A stretch of 64,000 bases of DNA, taken from positions 4,257,501 through 4,321,500 of the forward strand of contig NZ_LR027880.1 in assembly GCF_900537995.1 (NCBI RefSeq), written 5' to 3'. The translations under genes and the position numbers were made by a program. The notes under the pieces are model-generated. The model did no database searches. It was not told where the DNA came from and saw only the letters and a list, made by a program, of their open reading frames with translations. This document shows, piece after piece, positions 1-8,114 of this stretch (positions within the stretch are counted from its first letter, which is position 1; each line of letters opens with the position of its first letter). This DNA is from Roseburia intestinalis L1-82. Lineage in GTDB: Bacteria; Bacillota; Clostridia; Lachnospirales; Lachnospiraceae.

Positions 1-904
1 TCCCCTTTGTCTCATCTCCTTCATCATTTACGGCAAATTCCACAATAACAATATCCGGTTCTATGGTTCCATCTCTTAATACGTCCCTTTCAAATCGAAG
101 CATTCCAAGTTCGGATGGGGTTCCACCGACACCAGCCTTGACAAAATGTACATTTTCTCCAGTTCCATATGCTTTTGCAAAGCTCTGATATGCTTTATAA
201 GCATAACATTCTGTATTGATTGGTATCGCGCCCGCTCCTTGTGTAATAGACCCCCCTATGAAGGCAATCGTTACCGCTTCTCCGCTTCTCGCCTTTTCTA
301 TCGCCTTTTCCGCTCTTTTGGTATTTCCTCTGCTCATCAGTGAACGTTCTATCATCCTACAGTAAGCTTCTGAGGTAAGATCAATTTCGTTTTCCTCTGC
401 AGTTTCCGGTGCGTTATAACCATCGTTTAAAAAAAGTCTGACACTTACCGTTCCAAACACTTCCGGCTTTTCAAATTCGAAGCGTATCTGTCCCGGTTCC
501 TTATCATCCAAAGACCATTCAATCTCTTCCAGCTTTATTCTTGTTTCTGCTCCATCCCCATGCAGTATGGCAGTAAGATTCGTTCCACCACCATATGGAT
601 CCTTTTCCCCGTACATCTGAAAGATAAATTTCACCTCTTCTTCCGGGTTTTCTGTTTCAATGCTGACTCCGATGCTATGTACCAGTTTTCTGAATCCTTC
701 TGTTGTTTTAAGCAGTTCAAGAATTTCCTGATCCGCAATATTTCCCGAAATCTGCGCGCTGTTAATCAATCTTCCCCCATCTTCATATAAAAACTGTACC
801 CCTTTTCCATCCGGCTGTCTTAATCCAAATACTTCCTTTTCCCGCATAATATAAAAATATGCTCTTTGCTTCTCCGGATCTCTTGGTGCTGCTGGTCCTC
901 TCAT
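1..904 (-). CDS. SGNH/GDSL-type hydrolase, likely carbohydrate esterase (partial, runs off left edge)
   Basis: Translated by hand on the minus strand; the frame stays open to base 1, giving about 301 residues with the C-terminus missing. The ATG at 904-902 has a GGAGG site 6 nt upstream (911-915). Residues 1-190 look like an N-terminal beta-sandwich accessory domain. The SGNH blocks follow: block I reads AFIGGSITQGAG (catalytic Ser near residue 220), block II has the Gly in KAGVGGTPSELG, and block III has FAVNDEGDE with the Asn. The catalytic Asp-x-x-His lies beyond the window. No signal peptide is seen, so it is probably cytoplasmic. It is the last visible gene of the operon, 16 bp after the GH115 gene, so deacetylation of imported xylo-oligosaccharides is the likely role. 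The esterase fold is well supported; the substrate is inferred from context. Confidence 0.8.
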   Translation of the reverse strand, partial: MRGPAAPRDPEKQRAYFYIMREKEVFGLRQPDGKGVQFLYEDGGRLINSAQISGNIADQEILELLKTTEGFRKLVHSIGVSIETENPEEEVKFIFQMYGEKDPYGGGTNLTAILHGDGAETRIKLEEIEWSLDDKEPGQIRFEFEKPEVFGTVSVRLFLNDGYNAPETAEENEIDLTSEAYCRMIERSLMSRGNTKRAEKAIEKARSGEAVTIAFIGGSITQGAGAIPINTECYAYKAYQSFAKAYGTGENVHFVKAGVGGTPSELGMLRFERDVLRDGTIEPDIVIVEFAVNDEGDETKG

Positions 905-920
905 ATCATTCCTCCATAAA

Positions 921-3770
921 TTAATAAATATAATAACTTTCTTCCGGTCCCAGATAGGATTCCGGTAATTTTTTTTCTGCTTTAACAATTACAAGCTTTT
1001 CTAATAAAAATCCCGGCTTTACTGCCTGAATTTGTATTTCATTCTCTCCCTGTCTTAAGTAATCCTTACACTCTACGATGCGAATCTGATTCAGTACCAT
1101 TTCACACCATTCCTGACAGGATGGTTCTCCCGAGATATAGTGCTCCGGTATCAGCGGGATTTGTCTTGTTTCCCTTCCGTTTACTGATAAACCGAATTCT
1201 ACCCGATCCCACTGGTTAAGCGGATTTGCCGGTGCAGTATATAGCAGGATACGATAATTTCCTTCTTCTTCCACATAGATGCGATAAATAAGTTTTGGTC
1301 CTTCATTTTCTGCAAATGTACGGTCACACGGGTATGCCTTCATACCAGAAAGTGTTTTCCCATATTCCGGTATTTTTTCAAACTTTCCACCATCTCCCGA
1401 CTCTGCTTCTGCGTAATGTTCTGCCTCAATTGCAATGATTCCGTCTGTTTCCACGAATGTCATTTCTTTTAATTTTTCCGGTAATTGTTGACGGACAGGA
1501 ATTTCACAATGAATATTTCCACCCCGATAATGAATTACAAAAGTCTTATTTTCCCCCATGCTGTTTTTGTCAATGCTTACTGTAATCTCATCTCTTGTCT
1601 CAAGCCTTCCGCTTTTCTTATCAAAAAAAATTCCCGGATTATCACATTGTATTTCATATTCTACCGGCTCTCTTCCACCATTTAATATGACAACGGTTCC
1701 ATTGTCCGTATCCGGACGAAGAAATTGTTTTAATACCAGTTTTTTCCCTGTCCAGTCACCTCCGGCTGTAACAACTTCTCCATCCCCTTTTACATAGGAA
1801 AGAATCCTTGCCTTATTTGCAGGTTCCACATACATTCTGACCGGATATTGACATTCCTCTTCATTCCAGTTACGAAAACCGATATGTTCTGACGCTCCCA
1901 TGCCATTCCATTTTCCACCCAAAAGCGCATTTAATTGCTTCGTCAGCCTGTTATCTGCCTCAATACACTTTTTTAGCTCATTTGCATAATCATTTGCAAT
2001 CACAGCTCCCTGCTTTGCATAATAATGATTCATTCCTGCCAGCAAATTCAGTTTCTGCACATTCAGGCTTCCCTTTGCAGGATAATAAACCAGTTCAAAA
2101 AAAGCCGGAAACAGTTCGTTTGGAATCTGCACCTCCAATGCTGCAAGGCATCTTTCTAATTCCTTTACCTGCTTCAGCATTCTTTCTGCTTCACAGTAAT
2201 GAACCGGATGGTAAGTCTCCGGTGCCATAGCTTCTGCTTTTCTGTTATGGCTTAATCTAGTATATCCTTTCATAATTGTTTCCAGTTTCTGCTTTGCCTG
2301 ATGCTCTAACCTGCTTCCAAACTCTCTATCAATCCAGTATTTCAAATATTCTTCCGGTGCGTTGTAATTGGATATCCCCCATTTATCATAATCATAGGCC
2401 AGATCCATAAAAAAGCTCAGCGGATACTCCTGGAACTTCAAATCACCCACATTTACAACCCAGATATCACGGATTCCAAACTCATAAGCCTCTGTCATCT
2501 GATCCCAGATTTTTGGCAGATAAGAACTGTTTACCCACTCATAAGAAATGGGACCACCGTGATAGTCAAAATGGTAATACATTCCCCAGCCGCCTTTTCG
2601 ATTTTTTAGTTCTGCTGTTGGAAGGGTTCTCATATTTCCAAAATTATCCTCACAAAGCATGAATGTAACACCGTCTAACCCATCCCAGTCTTTTAATCCA
2701 TCCATCATACCTTCATTTCCATAAAAGTATGCTTCCACTTCCTTATATAAAGCGATCATCTGTGGTGCATCAGAATTGATACATTCTGCTATCAGCTTCC
2801 TCTGTTCTGTAATAATATCTTTTAGCAAATCAATATTCTGTTTTAAAGTCGCATCTGATCCAAGCATCATCGAATCCCGCTCACCACGCATTCCTATGGT
2901 GATGATGTTTTCAAATTTTCCATTTCGTTGCAGTCCATCTCTCCAATAACGTAGTAATCCTTCTCTGTTTGTTACATAATTCCATTCATTTCCATAAACA
3001 GAATCTTCACCTCTTACCAAATCCCATTCTTCACTATGCCTCAAACACGGCTCATGATGAGAATTACTCATCACAATACCATATTCATCTGCCAATCTCG
3101 CATTGGCATCTCCCGGTCCATCTAAGGAAAAAGAAGATGTCCACATTGCAGGCCATAAATAATTTCCTTTTAAGCGAAGCAATGTTTCAAAAATCAGATC
3201 ATACATTTCCTCTGTAAATCCACCAAAATGTTCAAAAGTCCAGCTTCCGAATGCCGGCCATTCATCATTGATAAAAAAACCTCTGTATTTTACAGACGGC
3301 TCTCTTGATATCATATTATCCTTCTCTGTAAGGGTCAGTTTCTTCCTTTTCTCAGGTAGCACATCAGAAAAATGCACCCAGGGAGACACACCCATGTACT
3401 CGGAAAGATGAAATAATCCATAAATCGTACCCCGTTTATCACTTCCCGCAATAACAAGTGTCGCTTTTGTTCCATTATCTACAATCTGAAACAGAAAGCT
3501 CTCCCTTTTTCCACGTATCTTATCCAATGGAACCCGTCCATTCAATTTCTCTAATACGGAACTTTTTCCAACCGTACCAACCAGCACTACATACTCAGAC
3601 TCCTTCTGTTCATCCAAGTATGTTTTTGAAATTCTCCTTGTTACCGGTCTGATTCCCGTAACCAATTCCACATCCCCGCATACTTTTTCTGCAATCTTTG
3701 CCACACCGCTATAGCATTCCTCTTCCAGTAAAAAAGTTGCTGCTTCTCCATTTACAAGACAAAACTCCAT
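921..3770 (-). CDS. GH115 xylan alpha-1,2-glucuronidase
   Basis: GH115 enzymes remove (4-O-methyl)-glucuronic acid from internal or terminal xylose of glucuronoxylan. Family blocks visible in the 949-aa product: YRGFFINDEWPAFGSW (about 162-177), NYLWPAMW (203-210), SNSHHEP (235-241) and IGMRGERD (292-299), with the family C-terminal beta-domain from about residue 740 (EAEHYAEAE). I chose the ATG at 3770 because AGGGGGAA lies 6 nt upstream; an in-frame extension of 15 codons reaches into the preceding gene and lacks such a site. There is no signal peptide, so it should act on imported oligosaccharides. It sits 13 bp after the DUF624 gene and just before the SGNH esterase. Released glucuronate would feed the uxuA-uxuB pair at 47,150-49,830. 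Confidence 0.93.
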   Translation of the reverse strand: MEFCLVNGEAATFLLEEECYSGVAKIAEKVCGDVELVTGIRPVTRRISKTYLDEQKESEYVVLVGTVGKSSVLEKLNGRVPLDKIRGKRESFLFQIVDNGTKATLVIAGSDKRGTIYGLFHLSEYMGVSPWVHFSDVLPEKRKKLTLTEKDNMISREPSVKYRGFFINDEWPAFGSWTFEHFGGFTEEMYDLIFETLLRLKGNYLWPAMWTSSFSLDGPGDANARLADEYGIVMSNSHHEPCLRHSEEWDLVRGEDSVYGNEWNYVTNREGLLRYWRDGLQRNGKFENIITIGMRGERDSMMLGSDATLKQNIDLLKDIITEQRKLIAECINSDAPQMIALYKEVEAYFYGNEGMMDGLKDWDGLDGVTFMLCEDNFGNMRTLPTAELKNRKGGWGMYYHFDYHGGPISYEWVNSSYLPKIWDQMTEAYEFGIRDIWVVNVGDLKFQEYPLSFFMDLAYDYDKWGISNYNAPEEYLKYWIDREFGSRLEHQAKQKLETIMKGYTRLSHNRKAEAMAPETYHPVHYCEAERMLKQVKELERCLAALEVQIPNELFPAFFELVYYPAKGSLNVQKLNLLAGMNHYYAKQGAVIANDYANELKKCIEADNRLTKQLNALLGGKWNGMGASEHIGFRNWNEEECQYPVRMYVEPANKARILSYVKGDGEVVTAGGDWTGKKLVLKQFLRPDTDNGTVVILNGGREPVEYEIQCDNPGIFFDKKSGRLETRDEITVSIDKNSMGENKTFVIHYRGGNIHCEIPVRQQLPEKLKEMTFVETDGIIAIEAEHYAEAESGDGGKFEKIPEYGKTLSGMKAYPCDRTFAENEGPKLIYRIYVEEEGNYRILLYTAPANPLNQWDRVEFGLSVNGRETRQIPLIPEHYISGEPSCQEWCEMVLNQIRIVECKDYLRQGENEIQIQAVKPGFLLEKLVIVKAEKKLPESYLGPEESYYIY

Positions 3771-3783
3771 GTTCTTCCCCCTG

Positions 3784-4446
3784 CTAGATATCTGTTTCCT
3801 TTTCAGCCATGGCATCCCATGCTTCTATCATTTCTTCCGTCATATATTTTCTGATTACCCGTTCCATAAAATAGCTGTAAATATATAAACACACTCCCGG
3901 CATAAACAATACCCCAAATGGAAGCATTACAATTACCAAAAAAGAAAGTACGAAAATCGCCACCAAAAGCAGAGATATCGGGAAATTATGGAACATCGCA
4001 AGAACAGATAGTTTTATTAATCTTATTTTGCTCATTTCAAATCTGGACAGCATTGGATAAGTATAAATTGCAGCTATAAAAACAAGTATAAATAATGCCA
4101 GATAGATAAAAAACATCTGAAAAGCAAAATTATCCTCCGGATTTCCGATCTGCTGATACATCATATAAATATTAAATGCCAGAATTATCATTAAAAACAA
4201 ATAGATCAGATTGATTACAATCGAATCTTTAAAATTCATCCGGAAAGACCGGAAAAATTCTTTATGTAATGTTCCAATCTCTCTTTTGACAACCTTCACC
4301 ATCGTATAATATGCTGCGGTAGTAGAAGCACCAATCGTCACAATCGGAAGGCAGCAAATCAACCATAAAATGCTGATAATACAAATATCCGATACCTTTG
4401 ATAAAAACTTCATGATGCCACCATCTAATCCAAAAATTTCTCCCAT
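3784..4446 (-). CDS. DUF624 (YesL-like) membrane protein
   Basis: A 220-aa integral membrane protein with about five hydrophobic segments (near 20-42, 75-95, 105-128, 150-172 and 172-192). The opening pattern, GEIF-x-LDGGIM followed by LWLICCLPIVTIGAS, is typical of the DUF624/YesL family, which usually accompanies family 1 carbohydrate ABC importers in Firmicutes. Its biochemical role is not established; an accessory role in import or sensing is inferred from genomic association. The start at 4446 is preferred because the GEIF-LDGG leader is family-typical and a GGTGGA site precedes it; an internal ATG at 4413 is less likely. It lies downstream of the SBP gene, separated by a strong hairpin, and is followed 13 bp later by GH115. 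Confidence 0.82.
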   Translation of the reverse strand: MGEIFGLDGGIMKFLSKVSDICIISILWLICCLPIVTIGASTTAAYYTMVKVVKREIGTLHKEFFRSFRMNFKDSIVINLIYLFLMIILAFNIYMMYQQIGNPEDNFAFQMFFIYLALFILVFIAAIYTYPMLSRFEMSKIRLIKLSVLAMFHNFPISLLLVAIFVLSFLVIVMLPFGVLFMPGVCLYIYSYFMERVIRKYMTEEMIEAWDAMAEKETDI

Positions 4447-4594
4447 AATTATCCACCATTTCCTTTTATATTTTTTAATTGTCTATACGGATAAACATCT
4501 TTTTATCCATACCTCTTCATGCAGATACCCTTATACTCAAATCTCATAAAAACAGTCATCTCACTGGTTGCTTTTATCAAATCTGTGTAACATT

Positions 4595-4623
4595 TTGGGA
4601 TAGCAGAAAAACTGCTATCCCAA
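4595..4623 (-). terminator. Hairpin after the solute-binding protein gene
   Basis: A perfect 12-bp stem (TTGGGATAGCAG) with a 5-nt loop lies 18 bp beyond the SBP stop codon. It lacks a long U-tract on the minus strand, so it is more likely a partial terminator or 3'-end stabiliser that keeps SBP mRNA more abundant than DUF624 and GH115 mRNA than a full stop. Confidence 0.6.
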
Positions 4624-4641
4624 TTTTCAATTCTCACTTAA

Positions 4642-6081
4642 TTACTTTCCGTTTGCAGTATCAATATATGACTGCCATGTATTTCTGATTGATTCTGCTT
4701 TCTGTGCAGGTGTGTTGTCCTTACTAATACCCCAGAATAAATCAGGGCCCATATCTATACCATTTACTAATTTATCATACATAGGAACGCCGCTGTCAAC
4801 CATGATCGCAAGTGTTTCATCTACGGATTCTGTATCACGGAAAGATTTGTAGTAATTATCTTTCCATCCTTCATGATCTTCAAATCCCGGAACCGGTTCA
4901 TTGTAAAGATTAAATGCAAACGCAATTTTCCATGCTTTTTCAGCATCATAGCAAGATGGAATAACAAATACATTATCCTGTGCATAGTTTACATAATGAT
5001 CCATTCTTGGTCCCATCGGGAAACATACGAAACCAAAGTCATCTTCCATATCTGCCCAGTCACCTGCTTTGTATGATTCTGCACATGTGAATACAGCCTC
5101 GCCGTTTGCAAATGCAGTATATGTATAATCCCATGCTGCATCCTCCGGATATACCATTTCATACTTATCAATCATATCAAGTGCCCAGTTCAATGCTTCC
5201 ATTGTTGCATCAGATTCCAGATCATTGTAAAATCCATTTTCATCTTTTCCAATAAACTGCCCGCCATTAGAGTAAACAGCTGCCGGATACAATGTACATG
5301 AAAAGTTTGTCATTGCATATAAATCAATTACACCATCATTATCTGTATCTTTCTGAACCTGCTTGCAAAGTTCTTCAAATTTATCCCATGTCCACTCATT
5401 ATTTCTCTGCAGTTCGTAAATTGATTCCGGATCAATACCTGCTTCTTCCAACAGTCTCTTATTAAAATAAATACCTGCTGTCGGTTCATGATCCATTGCT
5501 CTCATCGCATAAACAGAATCACCTTTTGACATTGTATCCTTTACAACACTATCCCATTTCGACTCCGAAAAATCCAGACAATCTAATGTAGAAAGATCAT
5601 ACATTAATCCGCTCTGAATTGCTGATGTCAGGGCACTTCCCTGATATAGTGTAAATACATAATTTTCATCTCCACCAGTCGTTGCATAGTTTACATAATC
5701 TTCCGGTGAATCTCCCCATGAGGTAACTGCCTGCTGTTTAATTGTAAAATTGTATGTTTCCTGAATCCAATCCAAGTATTCCTGATGTGCCTCATCATAT
5801 GCACTGGAAGCTTCCTCTTCCTCTCCTGAACTGAACCAGTCAGCAATAATGATTTCCATTCCACCAAGATCATATGGGTTACCAGATTCATCTGTAAGTA
5901 CAGTATACTGTCCTACTTCTTCTGTTTCTGCCTCATCAGCAGCTTCTGTGCTTTCTCCAACTGTTTCCTGTGCACTGGAACCAGCATTATCGGATGCTGC
6001 ATCCGATGATCCACAGCCAGCCACGCCAACTACCATTGTTGCTGTTAACAACACAGACAATACACGACTTCTTTTCTTCAT
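4642..6081 (-). CDS. Family 1 extracellular solute-binding lipoprotein (carbohydrate ABC importer)
   Basis: A 479-aa substrate-binding protein. The N-terminus is a lipoprotein signal: a KKRSR basic stretch, a hydrophobic core, then the lipobox VAGC, predicting anchoring at Cys23, followed by a Ser/Ala/Glu-rich linker. The body has the SBP_bac_1 pattern with ligand-pocket aromatics (for example NNEWTWDKFEEL and EDAAWDYTYTAFANGEAVF). A good GGAGG site lies 8 nt before the ATG. With the two permeases immediately upstream (6,195-8,103) it makes a complete importer minus ATPase. In this xylan locus the ligand is probably a (glucurono/arabino)xylo-oligosaccharide; that is inference from GH115 and GH10 in the neighbourhood. 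Confidence 0.9.
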   Translation of the reverse strand: MKKRSRVLSVLLTATMVVGVAGCGSSDAASDNAGSSAQETVGESTEAADEAETEEVGQYTVLTDESGNPYDLGGMEIIIADWFSSGEEEEASSAYDEAHQEYLDWIQETYNFTIKQQAVTSWGDSPEDYVNYATTGGDENYVFTLYQGSALTSAIQSGLMYDLSTLDCLDFSESKWDSVVKDTMSKGDSVYAMRAMDHEPTAGIYFNKRLLEEAGIDPESIYELQRNNEWTWDKFEELCKQVQKDTDNDGVIDLYAMTNFSCTLYPAAVYSNGGQFIGKDENGFYNDLESDATMEALNWALDMIDKYEMVYPEDAAWDYTYTAFANGEAVFTCAESYKAGDWADMEDDFGFVCFPMGPRMDHYVNYAQDNVFVIPSCYDAEKAWKIAFAFNLYNEPVPGFEDHEGWKDNYYKSFRDTESVDETLAIMVDSGVPMYDKLVNGIDMGPDLFWGISKDNTPAQKAESIRNTWQSYIDTANGK

Positions 6082-6142
6082 TTTGTTTTCCTCCTTTAAT
6101 ATAACTTCTCCTTATATTGTCTCTATATAAACTCACAGCCAA

Positions 6143-6174
6143 TATTTCCTATCTACCGATTTTTTCAGGAAATA
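6143..6174 (-). terminator. Intercistronic hairpin between permease and SBP genes
   Basis: An 8-bp stem (TATTTCCT / AGGAAATA) with a 16-nt loop in the 113-bp gap between the MalG-type permease stop and the SBP start. It could protect the downstream SBP transcript 5' end or act as a weak attenuator. No U-tract follows, so termination is not supported. Confidence 0.3.
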
Positions 6175-6194
6175 CTTTGCCATAAAGCTATATA

Positions 6195-7199
6195 CTACAT
6201 CTTAATACCTGTACTGCTTAGGCTTTCTACAAATCCTTTCTGTGCAAACAGATAAAGGACTAACAGCGGTAAAATTACCATCAATGTGCCAGTCGAAACA
6301 ATGCACTGTGTATATCCAACAGATGCTCCGGTTGCCTGATGCATGGTATACATCAGATAATGGCTTAATTTTTCACCAATCTGTGTCAACTGAATTGATA
6401 GCAACTTAATATTTCCGAGGAACATTTTACTGTAAAGTCCATCTGTCCACTGCCATACAAAGGCAAATAGGAAACAGGATGTCAAAATCGGCTTTGCATC
6501 CGGAAGCATAATCTGGAAAAAGGTTCTTAATGTTCCGCATCCATCCACATAGGCTGCCTCCTCAATATCCTTCGGAATATTTCTGAAAAACTGACGGATC
6601 ATGTATATATATAATCCATTCTTTAACCCCATACATCCGGCACTCATCAAATAATACGGAATTGCAGATCCTCTTAAATTCAAAGTACTTCCGGTCAGCG
6701 CCTTAAAAATACCAAGAATATCAAAAAAGCGGAAATGCAGATACAATGATGTTGATATTGTCTGCGGTGGAATAATAATAACCAGCATTACACAGGCAAA
6801 CCAGAACTTCTTAAGTGGAAATTCAAATCTCGCAAACCCATATCCCACAATCGTACAAACACCTATCTGAAGTATCGCAATCGTAAACGATACCAAAAGT
6901 GTATTTCTCAATGTACTCCAATACTCCATAAACTGATTTGCCAACTGATAATTTGCAGTTGTAAAATGCTCCGGTATAGAAATAACCATTGCATTATACA
7001 AATCCTCTTCTGCCATAAAACTGACAGATATCTTATTTAGAATCGGCTGAAGAATCATAAAGCACATTCCAAACAATAAAATTGCCCGAATCATACTTAT
7101 CGCTATGCTTTTTGCCCGCTTTTTCAAAAGAAGACCATTCGATTTTTTATTTCTTTCCCAAAAGCTTTCTTTCTTTTTTATTGCCACTTCTTTAGTCAT
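6195..7199 (-). CDS. Carbohydrate ABC importer permease, MalG/AraQ type
   Basis: A 334-aa inner-membrane permease with about six TM segments and the cytoplasmic EAA loop EEAAYVDGCGTLRTFFQIML (about residues 217-236), which contacts the ATPase. The 40-residue N-terminal extension is strongly basic (KKKESFWERNKK...KKRAKS). It overlaps the preceding permease by 8 nt, indicating translational coupling, and is followed by the SBP gene. No ATP-binding subunit for import is encoded in the window, so it must use an ATPase encoded elsewhere, as is common for MsmK-type shared ATPases in Firmicutes. Confidence 0.9.
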   Translation of the reverse strand: MTKEVAIKKKESFWERNKKSNGLLLKKRAKSIAISMIRAILLFGMCFMILQPILNKISVSFMAEEDLYNAMVISIPEHFTTANYQLANQFMEYWSTLRNTLLVSFTIAILQIGVCTIVGYGFARFEFPLKKFWFACVMLVIIIPPQTISTSLYLHFRFFDILGIFKALTGSTLNLRGSAIPYYLMSAGCMGLKNGLYIYMIRQFFRNIPKDIEEAAYVDGCGTLRTFFQIMLPDAKPILTSCFLFAFVWQWTDGLYSKMFLGNIKLLSIQLTQIGEKLSHYLMYTMHQATGASVGYTQCIVSTGTLMVILPLLVLYLFAQKGFVESLSSTGIKM

Positions 7200-8103
7200 A
7201 GTAATAAACCCCCTTCGATATAATCAGTGAGCTTATACCTATAATGGCAATTACTATCAGGAAATAGCTCCAGGCCATTGCAGAGGCAAACCCGTAATTT
7301 AAATCAACGATCATTGTATCACTGATCTTTTCCATAACCTCATTGTCTGACCTCATACAGAAATCAACAATTGTGTAAATCCAGTTTACCAAAAACAGTG
7401 GACTTATCATCGGAAATGTAATCTTCCAAAGACTCTCCCATTTTGTACAACCATCAATATCAGCTGCTTCATACATACTTGTTGAAATCGTCTGAAGACC
7501 AGATAAGAAAATAATAATCTGTATGCCAGATGCAATTGCTACATCATATACGCCATCAACAATCTCAAATACAATATCAAATACTTCTCCGCCAATACCG
7601 CTGGTCATAAGAATCTTTTCAATGGCTCCGGTAATACTTGCGTTTCCCGTTGATTGCTGAATGGTATCCTGTATACCTGCCAAGAGTGAATTATCATATT
7701 CAATTCCAAGAATAACACCGGATGAAAGAATTACCGGAAGGAAAAAAATGGCACGAACCAATGCACGTCCTTTAAACTTTTGATTTAATATCAATGCAAC
7801 AAAGAAACTGAATACCATAATTGCTAATGAATTATAAGTCATTCTGCCAATCTCTTCTGCCAGTAATCTGGTAAACTCCGTATCAACGGTAAATGCCCTG
7901 ACATAATTTGAAATTCCTGCCAGAATCATATCAAAGCTTCCGGCACCGATTTCCACATTGCAAAAGCTCATATAAAGTGATTGAAAAAGCGGCTTCACCA
8001 TAAATGCCAGAAATCCAATAATGAAAGGCAGTATGAATAGATATCCCGATATTGCATTTCTTCTTTGAAGACCTCTTAATTTCTTTCTTCTCTGCATAAC
8101 CAT
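7192..8103 (-). CDS. Carbohydrate ABC importer permease, MalF/UgpA type
   Basis: A 303-aa permease with six likely TM segments, beginning with the basic leader RRKKLRGLQRR, and the EAA loop YEAADIDGCTKWESLWKITF near residues 215-234. The extracytoplasmic loop between TM3 and TM4 (about 138-190, GIEYDNSLLAGIQDT onwards) is longer than is typical for this family. It is preceded by AAAGGA, begins 11 bp after the DUF5696-like gene and overlaps the MalG-type gene by 8 nt. That chain of spacings places the second importer in the same operon as the DUF5696/YIP1/NHL set. Confidence 0.9.
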   Translation of the reverse strand: MVMQRRKKLRGLQRRNAISGYLFILPFIIGFLAFMVKPLFQSLYMSFCNVEIGAGSFDMILAGISNYVRAFTVDTEFTRLLAEEIGRMTYNSLAIMVFSFFVALILNQKFKGRALVRAIFFLPVILSSGVILGIEYDNSLLAGIQDTIQQSTGNASITGAIEKILMTSGIGGEVFDIVFEIVDGVYDVAIASGIQIIIFLSGLQTISTSMYEAADIDGCTKWESLWKITFPMISPLFLVNWIYTIVDFCMRSDNEVMEKISDTMIVDLNYGFASAMAWSYFLIVIAIIGISSLIISKGVYYYD

Positions 8104-8114
8104 TATCCTTTCTA

